Positions 11,186 to 23,091 are shown, counted from the stretch's first letter. The stretch: DNA of 64,000 nt from Lathyrus oleraceus (GCF_024323335.1 NC_066585.1:182918294-182982293), one strand, 5' to 3'. Numbers and translations: made by a program. Notes: generated by a model from the letters alone, not told the origin.

Positions 11186-12790
11186 ATGCCACACACTCGC
11201 TCACAAGACGGACCGTACTACTTACGAATCAACGACGTTGAACGATATCTCCGAGTCTTACGACGAATTCGGGAGTATCGTGCTGCAAACAATCTTCCTC
11301 CAATCGAAATTCCTGATCTCAAAAACCTCCTTCCTTCGCCGATACCCGAGATGGCAGAACTAGCTCGTGCTCTTCGAGATTACGCCGCTCTATCGCAAGA
11401 TGAGCCGCATTCGAGTATTGCTCCACCCGCAATCGAAGCAAACAACTTCGAACTTAAACCTTCGCTGTTGCAGGCAGTGCAACAAAATCAATTCTCTGGA
11501 AATCCTACCGAGGATCCAAACCTTCATTTATCCGTATTTGTCCAATACGCTGATACTGTTAAAGCTAATGGTGTCACTTCAGAGGCAATTCGACTTCGTC
11601 TCTTTCCTTTCTCGTTAAGAGATAAAGCTAGAAGATGGCTTCAGTCTCTTCCTTCCAACTCAGTCACCACATGGAATGAGTTGAAGAAAGTCTTTCTTGC
11701 CCGATATTTTCCTCCAAGCAAAACAGCTATGTTAAGAGCCCAGATAAATGGATTTAAGCAGAAAGATAACGAGTCTCTTTTCGAAGCTTGGGAAAGATAC
11801 AAAGACATGATGAGACTTTGTCCACACCATGGTTTAGAGGACTGGTTAGTAATTCATACCTTCTATAATGGTCTCTTGTACAACACAAGGTTAACAATAG
11901 ACGCCGCCGCCGGTGGTGCGCTTATGGATAAACCTTACGCTGACGCTTATCAACTTATTAAGAGCATGACCCAAAACCATTATCAGTGGGGAAGCGACCG
12001 AACAATGGTAGAAAAACCTCAAACAAAAGGAGGCATGTACGAGATAAGTAGCCTTGATCATGTTAATGCAAAAGTGAATGCTCTTGCCCAGAAAATTGAA
12101 AGTTTAAATGTATCACCTCCAGCCACCGTGGTTGCCGTAACTCAAAATTGCGAAGTCTGTGGAATCCAAGGTCACACTCCTACAGATTGTCAACTCCTAA
12201 TAGGAATCCAAGCAGAGCAAGTGAACTATGCTCAAGGAAATCCATACTCGCATACCTATAACTCAAACTGGAAGAACCATCCTAATTTTTCATATAAGAG
12301 TAATAATGCTTTATACGCACCAGGTCAAGCTCCCAGTCAAGCCCCAGCTATACCTCCCGGATATCAAAAGCCAACCCCATCTACGTCTAACAATAACATT
12401 CCTAGGAAATCCAACTTGGAAATCATGATGGAGAACTTCATAGCTTCTCAACAGCAAACGAATAAAGAGTTCTTAAACCAGAATGTACACACTAGCGAAC
12501 AGATTAAACAACTAGCAAGTAAAGTAGATGCCCTGGCTACCCATAACAAAATGCTGGAAACACAAATCTCGCAAGTAGCTCAACAACAAGCGCCTACTGC
12601 TGCCCCAACTGGTACATTTCCTGGACAGCCTCAACCTAACCCGAAAAGCCACGCTCATGCAATTATATTAAGAAGTGGAACAGAGGTAGAAGGACCGCCT
12701 GACCCAAGGATTGAGAACCAAAACTCTAAAAAGTCAACTGAGAAGAAAGTAAACCTAAGGAAAAGGAAGAGAGTAATAAGGAAACCGTAG
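11186..12790 (+). CDS. gag: Athila-like Gag
   Basis: Capsid/nucleocapsid protein. I place the start at ATG 11186 (MPHTRSQDG), because the open frame upstream of it has only a TTG. The retrotransposon Gag domain lies at about residues 125-225 (RWLQSLPSNSVTTWNELKK, FLARYFPPSKT, LFEAWERYKDMMRLCPHHG). A CCHC zinc knuckle, C-x2-C-x4-H-x4-C (CEVCGIQGHTPTDC), sits near residue 325. A Gln/Pro-rich region and a coiled-coil-like segment (about 415-460) follow. The frame closes at TAG 12788-12790, but the expected charged linker continues in the next frame, so this stop comes after a frameshift at about 12735-12765. In Athila elements Gag and Pol are normally one frame, so the true C terminus is probably further on. 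Confidence 0.88.
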   Translation: MPHTRSQDGPYYLRINDVERYLRVLRRIREYRAANNLPPIEIPDLKNLLPSPIPEMAELARALRDYAALSQDEPHSSIAPPAIEANNFELKPSLLQAVQQNQFSGNPTEDPNLHLSVFVQYADTVKANGVTSEAIRLRLFPFSLRDKARRWLQSLPSNSVTTWNELKKVFLARYFPPSKTAMLRAQINGFKQKDNESLFEAWERYKDMMRLCPHHGLEDWLVIHTFYNGLLYNTRLTIDAAAGGALMDKPYADAYQLIKSMTQNHYQWGSDRTMVEKPQTKGGMYEISSLDHVNAKVNALAQKIESLNVSPPATVVAVTQNCEVCGIQGHTPTDCQLLIGIQAEQVNYAQGNPYSHTYNSNWKNHPNFSYKSNNALYAPGQAPSQAPAIPPGYQKPTPSTSNNNIPRKSNLEIMMENFIASQQQTNKEFLNQNVHTSEQIKQLASKVDALATHNKMLETQISQVAQQQAPTAAPTGTFPGQPQPNPKSHAHAIILRSGTEVEGPPDPRIENQNSKKSTEKKVNLRKRKRVIRKP

Positions 12791-15700
12791 AAAAGAAAGA
12801 ACCTTATGTACCTCCACCGCCTTACAAACCACCTATCCCTTATCCTCAAAGGCTAATTAAATCCAAAGATGCGGGCCAATTTAAAAAATTTGTTGACCTA
12901 CTGAAACAATTAAACGTCACCATTCCTTTTACAGAAGCTATTACACAGATGCCCTCATATGCTAAGTTCTTAAAAGAAATTCTTTCTAATAAAAGGAAAC
13001 TTGAAGATAGCGAAACCGTTACACTCACTGCTGAGTGCAGCGCGATAATCCAAAATATGCCTCCTAAACTTAAAGATCCTGGTAGTTTCTCTATACCCTG
13101 TCACATAGGAAAATTTGTCATAGACAAAGCTCTATACGATTTAGGAGCCGGTATCAGTGTTATGCCCTTGTCCATATGCAAGAGACTTGAAATGGGAGAA
13201 TTAAGACCAACTAAAATGTCTGTGCAATTAGCAAATCGTTCCGTTAGATATCCCGTAGGAATTCTTGAAAACGTTCCCGTGCGCATAGGTCAATTCTACA
13301 TTCCCACCGATTTTATAATTATGGACATAAGAGAAAATGAAGTTACCCCCATTATATTGGGAAGACCCTTCTTAGCAACCGTCGGTGCTATCATAGATGT
13401 AAAACGAGGACGACTCACTTTCGAAGTAGGAGAAGAGAAAATTGAGTTCATTCTTTCCAAATTTTTGAAAGCACCTGCAATAGATGACACATGTTACTTC
13501 ATGGATATCATCGATGAATGCATAAAAGAAACAGAATTAGAAAATGACAAATTGTCTGACTATCGTGTAGAAGACAGACTGAACCAATGTTTAGCAATAA
13601 CATCGGATCCTACGCAATGCCTTAAGAAACCAACCCTCGACCTGAAAACACTTCCCAAAAATCTGAGATATGAATTCCTAGATTCAGAACTTGAACGACC
13701 AGTGATAGTAAATGCAGACCTAGGAAAACTCGAAGCCGAAAAACTCCTACATATCTTAAGAAAATATCCAACCGCACTAGGATACAACATCACCGATCTT
13801 AAAGGGATACGTCCTTCTATTTGTATGCACCGCATCATGCTAGAAGAAGACTGTAAAACTTCTAGGGAACATCAGAGGAGACTAAACCCGATCCTGAGTG
13901 AGGTAGTAACGAAGGAAGTAACAAAATTATTAGAGGCAGGTATCATATATCCTATATCCGATAGCAAATGGGTTAGCCCTGTACACGTAGTACCAAAGAA
14001 AGGGGGTATAACCGTGATCGAAAATGAAAAAGGAGAAACTATAACCAAACGAATCGAATCGGGATGGAGAATGTGCATTGACTATAGGAAGCTAAACAAA
14101 GCAACCCGAAAAGATCATTTTCCTTTACCATTCATAGACCAAATGTTAGAACGATTAGCCAAGCATTCTTATTTCTGCTATCTGGACAGTTACTCAGGCT
14201 TCTTTCAAATACCAATTCATCCTGATGACCAAGAAAAGACAACGTTCACATGTCCTTTTGGTACCTTCGCTTATCGACGAATGCCGTTTGGCTTGTGCAA
14301 TGCTCCTGCAACCTTCCAAAGGTGCATGATGGCAATATTCGCCGATTTTCTCGAAAACATCATGGAAGTCTTTATGGATGACTTTTCCGTATGCGGGCAA
14401 AGTTTCGAAGAATGTCTTGAAAACCTAGAAAGAGTTCTAGAACGATGTGTAAAAGTAAACCTAGTACTTAATTGGGAAAAATGTCACTTTATGGTACAAG
14501 AAGGAATTGTTTTAGGACACATCATATCAAATAGAGGAATTGAAGTAGACAAAGCCAAAATAGAAGTAATCGAAAACCTTCAACCTCCGAAAACTGTGAG
14601 AGAAGTACGAAGCTTCTTAGGACATGCCCGTTTCTACCGACGATTCATTAAAGATTTCTCTAAAATAACTAAACCTTTAACCGGATTATTAATGAAAGAC
14701 GCTGAATTCACCTTCGACAATAAATGTTTAGAAGTATTTCAAACACTTAAACAAGCATTGATCTCCGCGCCCATAATACAGACTCCGGATTAGAATGAAC
14801 CATTCGAAATAATGTGTGACGCAAGTGACTACGCCGTAGGCGCTGTTTTAGGACAACGAAAGGATAAAAAACTTCACGTCATATATTATGCAAGTAGAAC
14901 CCTAGATGAAGCGCAAATGAATTATGCCACGACCGAGAAAGAACTTTTAGCAGTAGTATTTGCACTAGATAAATTTCGTTCTTACTTGGTCGGAGCTAAA
15001 ATAATCGTTTACACTGACCACGCTGCCATTAAGTACCTCTTAACAAAAAAAGACGCTAAACCTAGACTCCTAAGGTGGATCTTGTTGTTACAAGAATTTG
15101 ATTTGGAAATCAAAGATAAAAAAGGCACTGAAAACATAGTAGCAGATCACCTTTCTAGACTTGAAAACCTGGAACTGGAAAGAACATCGATCAATGATGA
15201 TTTCTCGTACGATAAACTTATAGCTAATTTGGAAGAAAATAGAGTTGATGAACAGGTAGAGACCACCTTGGCTATATGCGTTACACCATGGTACGCTGAT
15301 TTTGTCAATTATTTAGCCGCCGGAGTGGTTCCACTTGATTTATCCTACCAACAAAAGAAACGATTCTTCCATGACATAAAACATTATTACTGGGATGACC
15401 CTTTACTTTTCAAAAGAGGCCCCGATGGTATTTTCCGTCGCTGTATACCTGAAGAAGAGATAGAAAGTATAATCCAACATTGTCATTCCGCTCCTTATGG
15501 TGGACACGCAAGTACATCCAAGACCTGCTCTAAAATCCTACAAGCCGGGCTTTATTGGCCAAACATATGGAAGGATGTGCATGCTGCTGTCAAGAAATGT
15601 GATAGGTGTCAACGCACAGGAAACATATCTAGACGTGACGAGATGCCACAAAAAGGCATTTTGGAAGTAGAAATTTTCGACGTGTGGGGAATAGATTTCA

Positions 15701-16587
15701 TGGGACCTTTCCCACCTTCTTTCGGTAACAAGTACATACTCGTAGCGGTTGACTACGTATCAAAATGGATTGAAGCTATAGCTTCTCCAACAAACGATAC
15801 ACGAGTAGTAACTAGACTCTTTAAGAATATAATCTTTCCAAGATTTGGTGTCCCAAGAATAGTCGTCAGTGATGGTGGATCGCATTTCATATCTAAGATA
15901 CTCGAAAAATTATTGTTTAAGTATGGTGTAAAACATCGAGTAGCGACACCTTACCATCCGCAAACCAGTGGACAAGTGGAAGTGTCTAACAGAGAAATTA
16001 AACAGATATTGGAAAAAACAGTCGCCACCTCGAGGAAAGACTGGTCATCAAAATTACCCGAAGCTTTATGGGCATATCGAACCGCTTACAAAACTCCCAT
16101 AGGAACAACCCCATTTAGGCTTATTTATGGTAAATCTTGCCACCTCCCAGTAGAGTTAGAATATAAGGCCTATTGGGCTATTAAAAATTTAAATGTAAAC
16201 TATAAGGCCGCCGGTGAAAAGCGAATTCTTGATATAAACGAATTAGAGGAACTTAGACAAGACGCATACGAAAATGCCAGAATCTACAAGGAAAGAACGA
16301 AAAAATGGCATGATAAACGCATATCAAGGAAAACTTTCAAACAAGGCGATGTAGTTCTATTGTTTAACTCTAGACTTAAGTTATTCCCAGGAAAACTACG
16401 CTCTAGATGGTCAGACCCTTTCCAAGTCACTAATGTCTTTCCTAGTGGGGCTGTGGAAATTAAGGGAAAATCTATGGAAGCATTTATCGTAAACGGGCAG
16501 CGTCTGAAACATTATCACTATGATGAAAACAATGAAGACTCGCGAGTCCTGCACTTAGACGTATTGTCTCCTAAATTTATAGATTAA
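12760..16587 (+). pseudogene. pol: Athila-like Pol: protease, RT, RNase H, integrase; frameshift and one stop
   Basis: Replicates and integrates the element. From about 12760 a single frame (ATG at 12949 is internal) encodes an aspartic protease region with DLGAGISVMPLS (the usual D-[ST]-G is D-L-G, as common in Athila) and ILGRPFL. RT follows, with YRKLNKA, LDSYSGFFQI and the catalytic FMDD. RNase H begins at [13 protein letters not shown]. Integrase has an HHCC zinc domain (CDRCQR at the end) and a core with [17 protein letters not shown] and the E in [15 protein letters not shown] at 14791-14793 interrupts the RT/RNase H connection where a Trp is expected. Together with the frameshift after Gag, this leaves Pol non-functional. 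No chromodomain is seen. Confidence 0.88.
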
Positions 16588-16602
16588 CATTTAATAGTTT
16601 TA

Positions 16603-16650
16603 TGTCGAGCTTGCGACATTAAACAAAGCGCTTCGTGGGAGACAACCCAC
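16603..16650 (+). other. Two small hairpins just after integrase
   Basis: TGTCG-AGCTTG-CGACA (16603-16618) and GTGGG-AGACAA-CCCAC (16635-16650) flank an AAACAAAGCGCTT motif, 16 bases after the integrase stop. I recall similar GCGCTT...GTGGGAGRCAACCCA sequences at this place in other Athila-group elements, which suggests a conserved RNA element; its role is unknown. Confidence 0.5.
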
Positions 16651-16815
16651 AAATTTTTACTATTTTTCCTTTTCTTTGATTATTCTTTTGATTTTATTCA
16701 GTATTCATTCTTCATTTAATTTATTTTATAAAACTTTTCTTCTTTTCTTCTTTCGGCATCTGGCCAAATCCTGACTAAATTCTTGTTTTTCTTTTCCTTA
16801 GTTAACACTAACCTG

Positions 16816-18096
16816 ATGGGACATATTGATCGTATGGGTATCAAATTCCGAGGGAGAGCTCAGAGACAAAAATTTGAAGAACTAGCGGAGAGAGAGATGC
16901 ACCCAAGTTTTTATGCTGATGATTGGGTAATGACTATCCTTGGACTAAGAGAGAGTGCCCTATATCTGCTGAGTCAAATAGGGTGGGAAACCACTCCTAT
17001 TCGAAGACAATTTGTTACTTACCGGAGGCTAACTCTAGAATTCCTTAGCTCCCTGATCTATTTACCAAACCATGGAAAAGGAATAAACTGAGGTTTCATT
17101 CAGTTCAGGATGTTCAATATGGAGTATCAGTTTAACATTCGAGAATTCACTAACCTTTTAGGGTTCCCTACTTCTTTTGATACATTCACCATGAGCCAAG
17201 AAGACCTTTTTGAATATAGAGAGCTTGAGCATTTTTGGGGAAGTTTGACAGGAAATGACGACCCTGAGGAACATGAGTTTCTTTCTGGAAACATACACAA
17301 CCCGGCTTTTCGTTATTTCCACAAGATCCTAGCACACACTCTTTTTGGGAAGAAATCAAACACTACCACAGTCTCACGTGATGAACTCTTCATAATATTT
17401 TGTGCTTCCCAGAACCGTCCAGTGAATGGTGCCACTTATATGTTGGCGAGTTTTGACCGCCTTATTCAAGATGACCGTGCACCGATCATAATAGGAGGAT
17501 TGATAACTATGATTGCTAATGCTATTGGATTGCGCCAACCCATGCTTGATTTGAACCCTTTTTGTGGCATTGAGCCTATGAATATACCTTTCCTTTTCAA
17601 CACTATGTTTATAGGAAACCTTGGACCTGAAGAGTTTGAACTAATAATTAATAACCAAGTTCTTTACCTATTCACCATGCCTAGTCCGATGACTAGTGTC
17701 CATAACCGAAATAATTGGCTCTACAACCTGAATGGAATACCTTCTCCTGTTAGATCTGTTGAATCCATCCAAGATTATGAGATTTGTGATGACCAGATTC
17801 CTTATGCTGAGTCTGATCCACAGACACCAACTGGTTACCATGATGTTGCCTCTCCACCTCATCCTATCCCGTCCGCAGAATCGGCAATACCTGATCTTAG
17901 ACATCATATGCCCGGAACTGATTATAACTCCGCCATTCAAGCTTTGATGTCAGAACAAGATGCCATTAGGGAAGAGTTAACTAATATGGGACATGAATTC
18001 ATGGAATACATGGGTAGAATGACAAATCAATTTCACGAGTTGCTACACCGTGTCAATTCCTTTGCTCCTCCGGCCAGAGATCCTACAAGTGGCTAG
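16816..18096 (+). pseudogene. ATHILA ORF-1-like gene A, one in-frame stop
   Basis: A gene of unknown function in the position after pol, where Athila elements may carry an env-like gene. From ATG 16816 (MGHIDRMG) the frame is 426 codons plus stop and is broken only by TGA 17089-17091, a likely CGA-to-TGA change. Conserved pieces are LTLEFLSSL, FNIREFTNLLGFP, NPAFRYFHKILAHTLFG, and an isoleucine-rich IIIGGLITMIANAIGL stretch that could pass for a membrane segment but reads the same way in gene B. The C terminus is helical and coiled-coil-like. It is a clear homologue of gene B downstream, with nearly the same length. A TTG upstream extends the frame but is not a likely start. Confidence 0.72.
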
Positions 18097-18868
18097 AAGT
18101 TTTTAGTTAATTAGTTTTAGTTTTAGGCAATTTATAGTTTCGTTTAACATTGCTTTTTATCTTAGTATTTACTTTTCGCATGTTTTCTTCTATCTTCAAA
18201 TGTTACATTATGTTTATTTTATTGAAGCTATTGGCATTATTGGTTAAATTTTATTTTATTTTGATTTATGCAATATCTACAATTACCAGTAATGATATTC
18301 ACTATATGCTACTACTTACATAGCCTATTAGAGAAATATATATATATATATACACTATGGTGTGTAGTAGAATAGCATACATGGCAATTCAAAAATATAA
18401 TAATAGCAAATATAATAAACAAAACAAAACAAAAAAATAATAAAATAATAAAAACAATTTATGAAGCACCCACGTAAGCAATCACGAGCGCCAGTGACCG
18501 TTGCAAGCTAACCGGTGTGACGAGCGTCACACAAGCCATCACGGTCGCCACGCAAGTGCACATGACGCCCGTAACACCTTCTGTCACGAGCGTGACAGCT
18601 TCAGAACAGGCGAACGTTGGTGACCGTTGGGGACATGACCGTTACCCCCCCCCCCACCTTTTTATTTTCCCCATTCATTCACCTCTTTACTCCATCCCAC
18701 TCACATTCATCCACATTTATTTTTCTCTCACCCACTCCTCTTCCCAATTCCAAAAACTTTTCCTATAAATACCTACAATACCTTTCTTCCTACACCACAT
18801 CATTCCAACAAACCATTCTATACAAATACATTTTCATCCCCTTTCCTTCTTTCAACCTACCTACCAAT
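18097..18868 (+). promoter_or_regulatory. Intergenic leader of gene B with palindromes and TATA box
   Basis: About 770 bases between the two ORF-1-like genes. First comes AT-rich filler with a short (TA)n (18342-18353). Then GTGTGACGAGCGTCACAC (18515-18532), CTGTCACGAGCGTGACAG (18581-18598) and further CGAGCG/TGACG half-sites. Next are a run of nine or ten C (about 18646-18655), CT-rich sequence, TATAAATA at 18764-18771, and a 98-base CT/A-rich leader to the ATG at 18869. The layout copies the U3 region of the LTR (palindromes, then TATA about 130-165 bases later). Internal promoter activity is inference. Confidence 0.5.
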
Positions 18869-20167
18869 ATGGCGGAGAACCAACAATTCGGAAATATTAT
18901 CTTCCGATCTGAAGATGATAACTATCAACGGGAGCAGTTCGATCGGTTCCAACAACGAGGTGTCGTATCTACCAGGTATCCTGATTTAAATTGCTTACAA
19001 GAATTAGGATTACTTCAAGGTGTGCAATGGATGCTTCGGCTTTCTGATTTAACTTTTCTTTGCACACAAAATCACCCTACATACCCATCACTCACCTTAG
19101 AATTTTTAAGTTCTTATTCATACACCACTCCAACCGGTGAAGACGAGTACTTAACCGGTACCGCAAATTTTCGCATGTTCAACACCGAGTACTCACTATC
19201 CCAAGACTAGTTGAGTGTCATGCTACACTTTCCTGTAGGAGACCAAGTCCACCCAAGAATCCCTCCGAACTCACAGTGGCACATAAACGCCTTCGACCTC
19301 TTTGGAAAAATATCCGGTGTGGAAACCAATAATTGGGATGCACTACTTGCTTCGCACATACATAACCCCACTATCCGGTATTTTATCCGCATTCTGCAAA
19401 ACACCATTTTTGGTCGACCCAACAACAACAAGGTCAACGCGAAGGAATTATTCTTCCTCCACTGCGTCCTTGAAATGGATACAAAGGTAAACGCCGCTTC
19501 TTTCTTACTTCACCATATTCGTACCCTTTGTGCTAGAGGCCGCCAACCTTTTGTGATTGGAGGATTAATAACCACCATCGCACTCGGCTTAAATCTAGGG
19601 GACCGACTTCAGAATTTACAATCTCTGCCACCCCTATTTATGGATATAAGCTATTGTCACTCCAGCCGCTTAATCAAAAATAGGGTAGGCGGAAGGTATT
19701 ATCTTATGGTGAATAACCAAGAAGTCCCAAGCGTTGTTTTGCCCAACATTGCCCTCACAGATGTCACCAACCCCAACCGATTCATCTACGATCTGAATGC
19801 TCCCGAACCTACCGAGCCTACACAAGTAAACCCGCCCCCGGACGAGTTTGAGCAAATGGCGCAAGGTGATCAGGGTCCTGAACAACAATCAGCCCCGCTT
19901 AATCCTTCTGATACTGTGGCTGGTCCATCCTCCCGACGCCGTCGAAGAAGAAGGCCCGCAACAAACGAAGACATCATGGATGCTATTGATGCTATGCATG
20001 TGCAGAATAACAAAGTGATACAATTGATGCGCCAGATGCAACAACAACAAGAAGCGAGGAATGCAATAACCGATCAGCGGTTCACTGACTTGCTCAACAG
20101 GTTTGATGACTTGGAAGTACGTCAACGCTCACCGGGTCCGAGAACAAGAGGACGCAGGCAGAATTGA
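18869..20167 (+). pseudogene. ATHILA ORF-1-like gene B, one in-frame stop
   Basis: The second homologue of unknown function in the same element: 432 codons plus stop from ATG 18869 (MAENQQFGN), broken by TAG 19208-19210. It shares with gene A the blocks LTLEFLSSY, HIHNPTIRYFIRILQNTIFG, the KELFF segment and VIGGLITTIALGLNLGD. It differs at the C terminus: an acidic/Pro linker, an arginine run (RRRRRRRP, a possible nuclear localisation or nucleic-acid-binding patch) and a Gln-rich coiled coil. The divergence is much greater than between the LTRs, so the pair is old or the two have different origins rather than being a recent tandem duplicate. Confidence 0.72.
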
Positions 20168-20209
20168 GCATATTTATTTATTTTTCCTTTCTTTTCGCTT
20201 TTCTTTAAA

Positions 20210-20250
20210 ACATTGGGGACAATGTTTCATTTAAGTGTGGGGGGGAAAAA
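20210..20250 (+). other. Internal polypurine-tract-like motif
   Basis: CATTGGGGACAATGTTTCATT followed by AAGTGTGGGGGGGAAAAA lies just after gene B. This matches the purine tract often seen downstream of Athila-group coding regions. The real 3' LTR begins 1.1 kb further on after a second tract, so this may be a second (internal) plus-strand primer. Confidence 0.55.
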
Positions 20251-20336
20251 CTTTGTTTCCGTTATGATTATTTCTCTTTCAACATTCCTCTTTCAAGTAT
20301 GTTATTTCCCTTTCATTGTTATTTCCCTTTTATTAA

Positions 20337-20452
<116 letters not shown>

Positions 20453-21344
20453 TTATTTTAAGTCGAGTCCCTAGTGTGAAAAATCTTTATTATCCACTCC
20501 CCTCAATTTTCTTGAGCCATAACAAAAATTTAACACACTCGATAAGTATAAAGGTTGCTTATTTTATAAACCTTGAGTGAAATTAAGACAAAATTATTAC
20601 CGCCCCAATGCTCTAAAAACCTCAACATGTTAGATCAGGCTAAGTACCTATTATACCAATTCCTTGAACTTTTAGTTTTATAGTAACCCCGAGTAGTTTA
20701 TACGAGAAGTCGGCACCATCTTAATAGCAAACTACGTGGAGAGCCGATGAATATAAGTGAACGATTCCCAAAACAATATATTAAAAATCAGGAAATGCAC
20801 TAATTAAGTTAGGTGATCCTTACCCGATCATTTAATCCAAAGGTTGCGGACCCTACAAAAACATTGTATGAACGATCTATTGTGAGTTGGTTCAGCGGTT
20901 TCTGGTGCTGAACTTGGTAGGGCGGACTACGATCTGATCCCCCGCAATTTGCAATGGACTAAATAACGAAGTTATCCAACTTATGTACCAGAACTTCTAG
21001 CTAAAAGGGGATCAGAATCGCTAACCGGTTACTCCACTATGTGCGCGAAAAGATAAAGGGCTTAATGTGATTTCGCTAGAATGAAAACGGGTGAAATAAG
21101 AGTAAAAGAACTAGGATAGCTATAATAGCGTGGCTCGAACTGGTTTGCATAAGGTGGGGTTATCTGATGTTGTAACAATAGTTGTTGATGTTAAGATTAA
21201 GCTCAGGTTATTTCTAAACGAGATTTACTTTTAACCTATTACGAATTGATGTGTGTTTAGAAATTTCATCTGGCTAATATTTTAAAACGACTTCTATATT
21301 GTATCTTGCTTGAGGACAAGCAAAAGTCTAAGTATGTGGGAGTT
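20453..21344 (+). other. 3' untranslated region of the Athila-like element, with polypurine tract
   Basis: No coding potential is seen. It ends with TTGCTTGAGGACAAGC (a GCTTG-AGGA-CAAGC hairpin, 21307-21321) and the purine-rich AAGTATGTGGGAGTT (21330-21344) that directly abuts the 3' LTR and should prime plus-strand synthesis. This GAGGACAAGC...GGGAGTT arrangement is typical of Athila-group elements. Confidence 0.7.
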
Positions 21345-23086
21345 TGATAACATGAAACTATATCACATTTTTGGACTCGATTTAATTAAATTATATTATT
21401 ATTTGATTCGATTTATTTTATATTATTCGATATTACTTGGTATTTTCCTTCTATTTATTTCAGGTAACATTATTTGAAGCATATGTGAAAAAGAAAGAAA
21501 AGGGGGTGCAAAAAGAGGATTCTCTAGGAAAAGCGTTCCACTAAAGCCCAACCCACAACTACAAGGAGAAGTGTTGAAGCGCTGTGACGACCGCCACACA
21601 TGGTGTGACGAGCGTCACGCCTCTCTGCTTAGTGTTACGAGCGTAACACATGGTGTGACGGACGTCACACCCCCACTCCTATTTTTTTGGCTTTGACGCG
21701 TAACAGAAGCACGTTCTCTCCTATTCTTCCTCTGACTCGTTGACACGCTAGAAAACCTACTGAAGGAACTTTTGGGAAATGGTTACTAAATGGATGAATA
21801 TAAATAGACCTTAAGTGGTGCCCTGCTGTAGACTCTCCTTTTCCGCCGTGCAAGCTTTTACAGCAATATATTTTCCAGCATTCTACTTTCTTAGCATTTT
21901 TTATTTCCTTTTCTTTTCTACTTAATTTCCAAAGCATTGAATTTATTTTCTTTCACACTAGTTTCTACACCGGAAACTATTGTGTAGTTTGTACTGGATC
22001 TAACCTTACGTTAGGTCATAGTATTTTATTCCTTCGTTTTTATTTTTCTGTCTGATCGAAGATTGTGAAGAACAAATCCAACCGGTTTGTGGTGGAGTGT
22101 TCAAGCATCGAAGTTAGGGAACAACCAAGATTTCTATTAATTTTACAGGTTCATTAATTTATTGTTTTAATTTATATATGCTATGTACTGCTGTTTATCA
22201 ATATTGTTTGTCTGATATGGCTGTATTTAGGCATAATAATTGTTTAGGCCTGTTTAGCATGTCCGGCTAATTAATTTAGATATCAGTATGTAAAGTAAGC
22301 GGAATAAAGGAATCAAAACTGAGTTGGTTTAAATTTATTTAAAAATATAGTCACTCTTTTTATGGTCTCAATTTACAGAGTTAATACCAAAGTTTTTGTA
22401 CGAGAGTAAAAGACATAAAGAAGTTAAAATCAATAGAACGACGGTTTGAGCTTTTAACTGGACAGTGTAAATTGGACATTAACTTTAAATCAGGGCGAAA
22501 GCAATTTTTAGAATTAATTTAATTCTAATCATTTTCAAAAAGTATTTTTAAAGGTTAAATGTGAGGACGAGAGTTAACCATTTAAGTTTAATCATATAAT
22601 CTAAGTCAACAGAGCGAGAGTTTGAGACGAGGGTGTTTAAACGGTTAGTATTTTAATAAAAAGAGTTTCTATAGATTCTATTGTTTTCAAAAAGTGATTT
22701 TAGATTTAACTAAATAGTGAGAGTGTACGTTAATATAAAGTCATAGTCTGATTCAACAGAGCGAGAGTTTGAGAAAAGACTTTTAATCAATAGTGTCTAC
22801 TGAAAAGACTTATTTTAAAACTAAGAAACCAACGAAGATTTGATTCCCTAATTACGACGAACTACATACCGATATCCGCGTTATTTGATATTTAATCTAG
22901 ATCCGATTTTAGTTTTATTTTTCCCCCTAATCATCAAAGTATCATCCGCCTTAGCTTTACGAAGTAACCTTAGAAAAACGGTATATCGATTCATTAAGTC
23001 CCTGTGGGATCGATATCTTTTAAAACTACGCGATTAGACTGTGCACTTGCAGTTAATACCCCAATAGACTCATAAAGTCGTGATCA
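21345..23086 (+). repeat. Athila-like 3' LTR, 1742 bp
   Basis: Same length as the 5' LTR, starts TGATAACATG and ends CGTGATCA. It has the TATA box at 21799-21807 and the palindrome cluster at about 21583-21670. Several differences from the 5' copy are C/T or G/A changes at CG or CNG positions, as expected for methylated, silenced DNA. Confidence 0.93.
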
Positions 23087-23091
23087 AGTCT
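23087..23091. repeat. Target-site duplication AGTCT, right copy
   Basis: Matches 9329-9333 exactly and directly follows the LTR end. Confidence 0.9.

Noticed and set aside
17668..17947. Second frames within ATHILA ORF-1-like gene A
   Set aside because: Shadows of gene A, which shows the conserved blocks shared with gene B.
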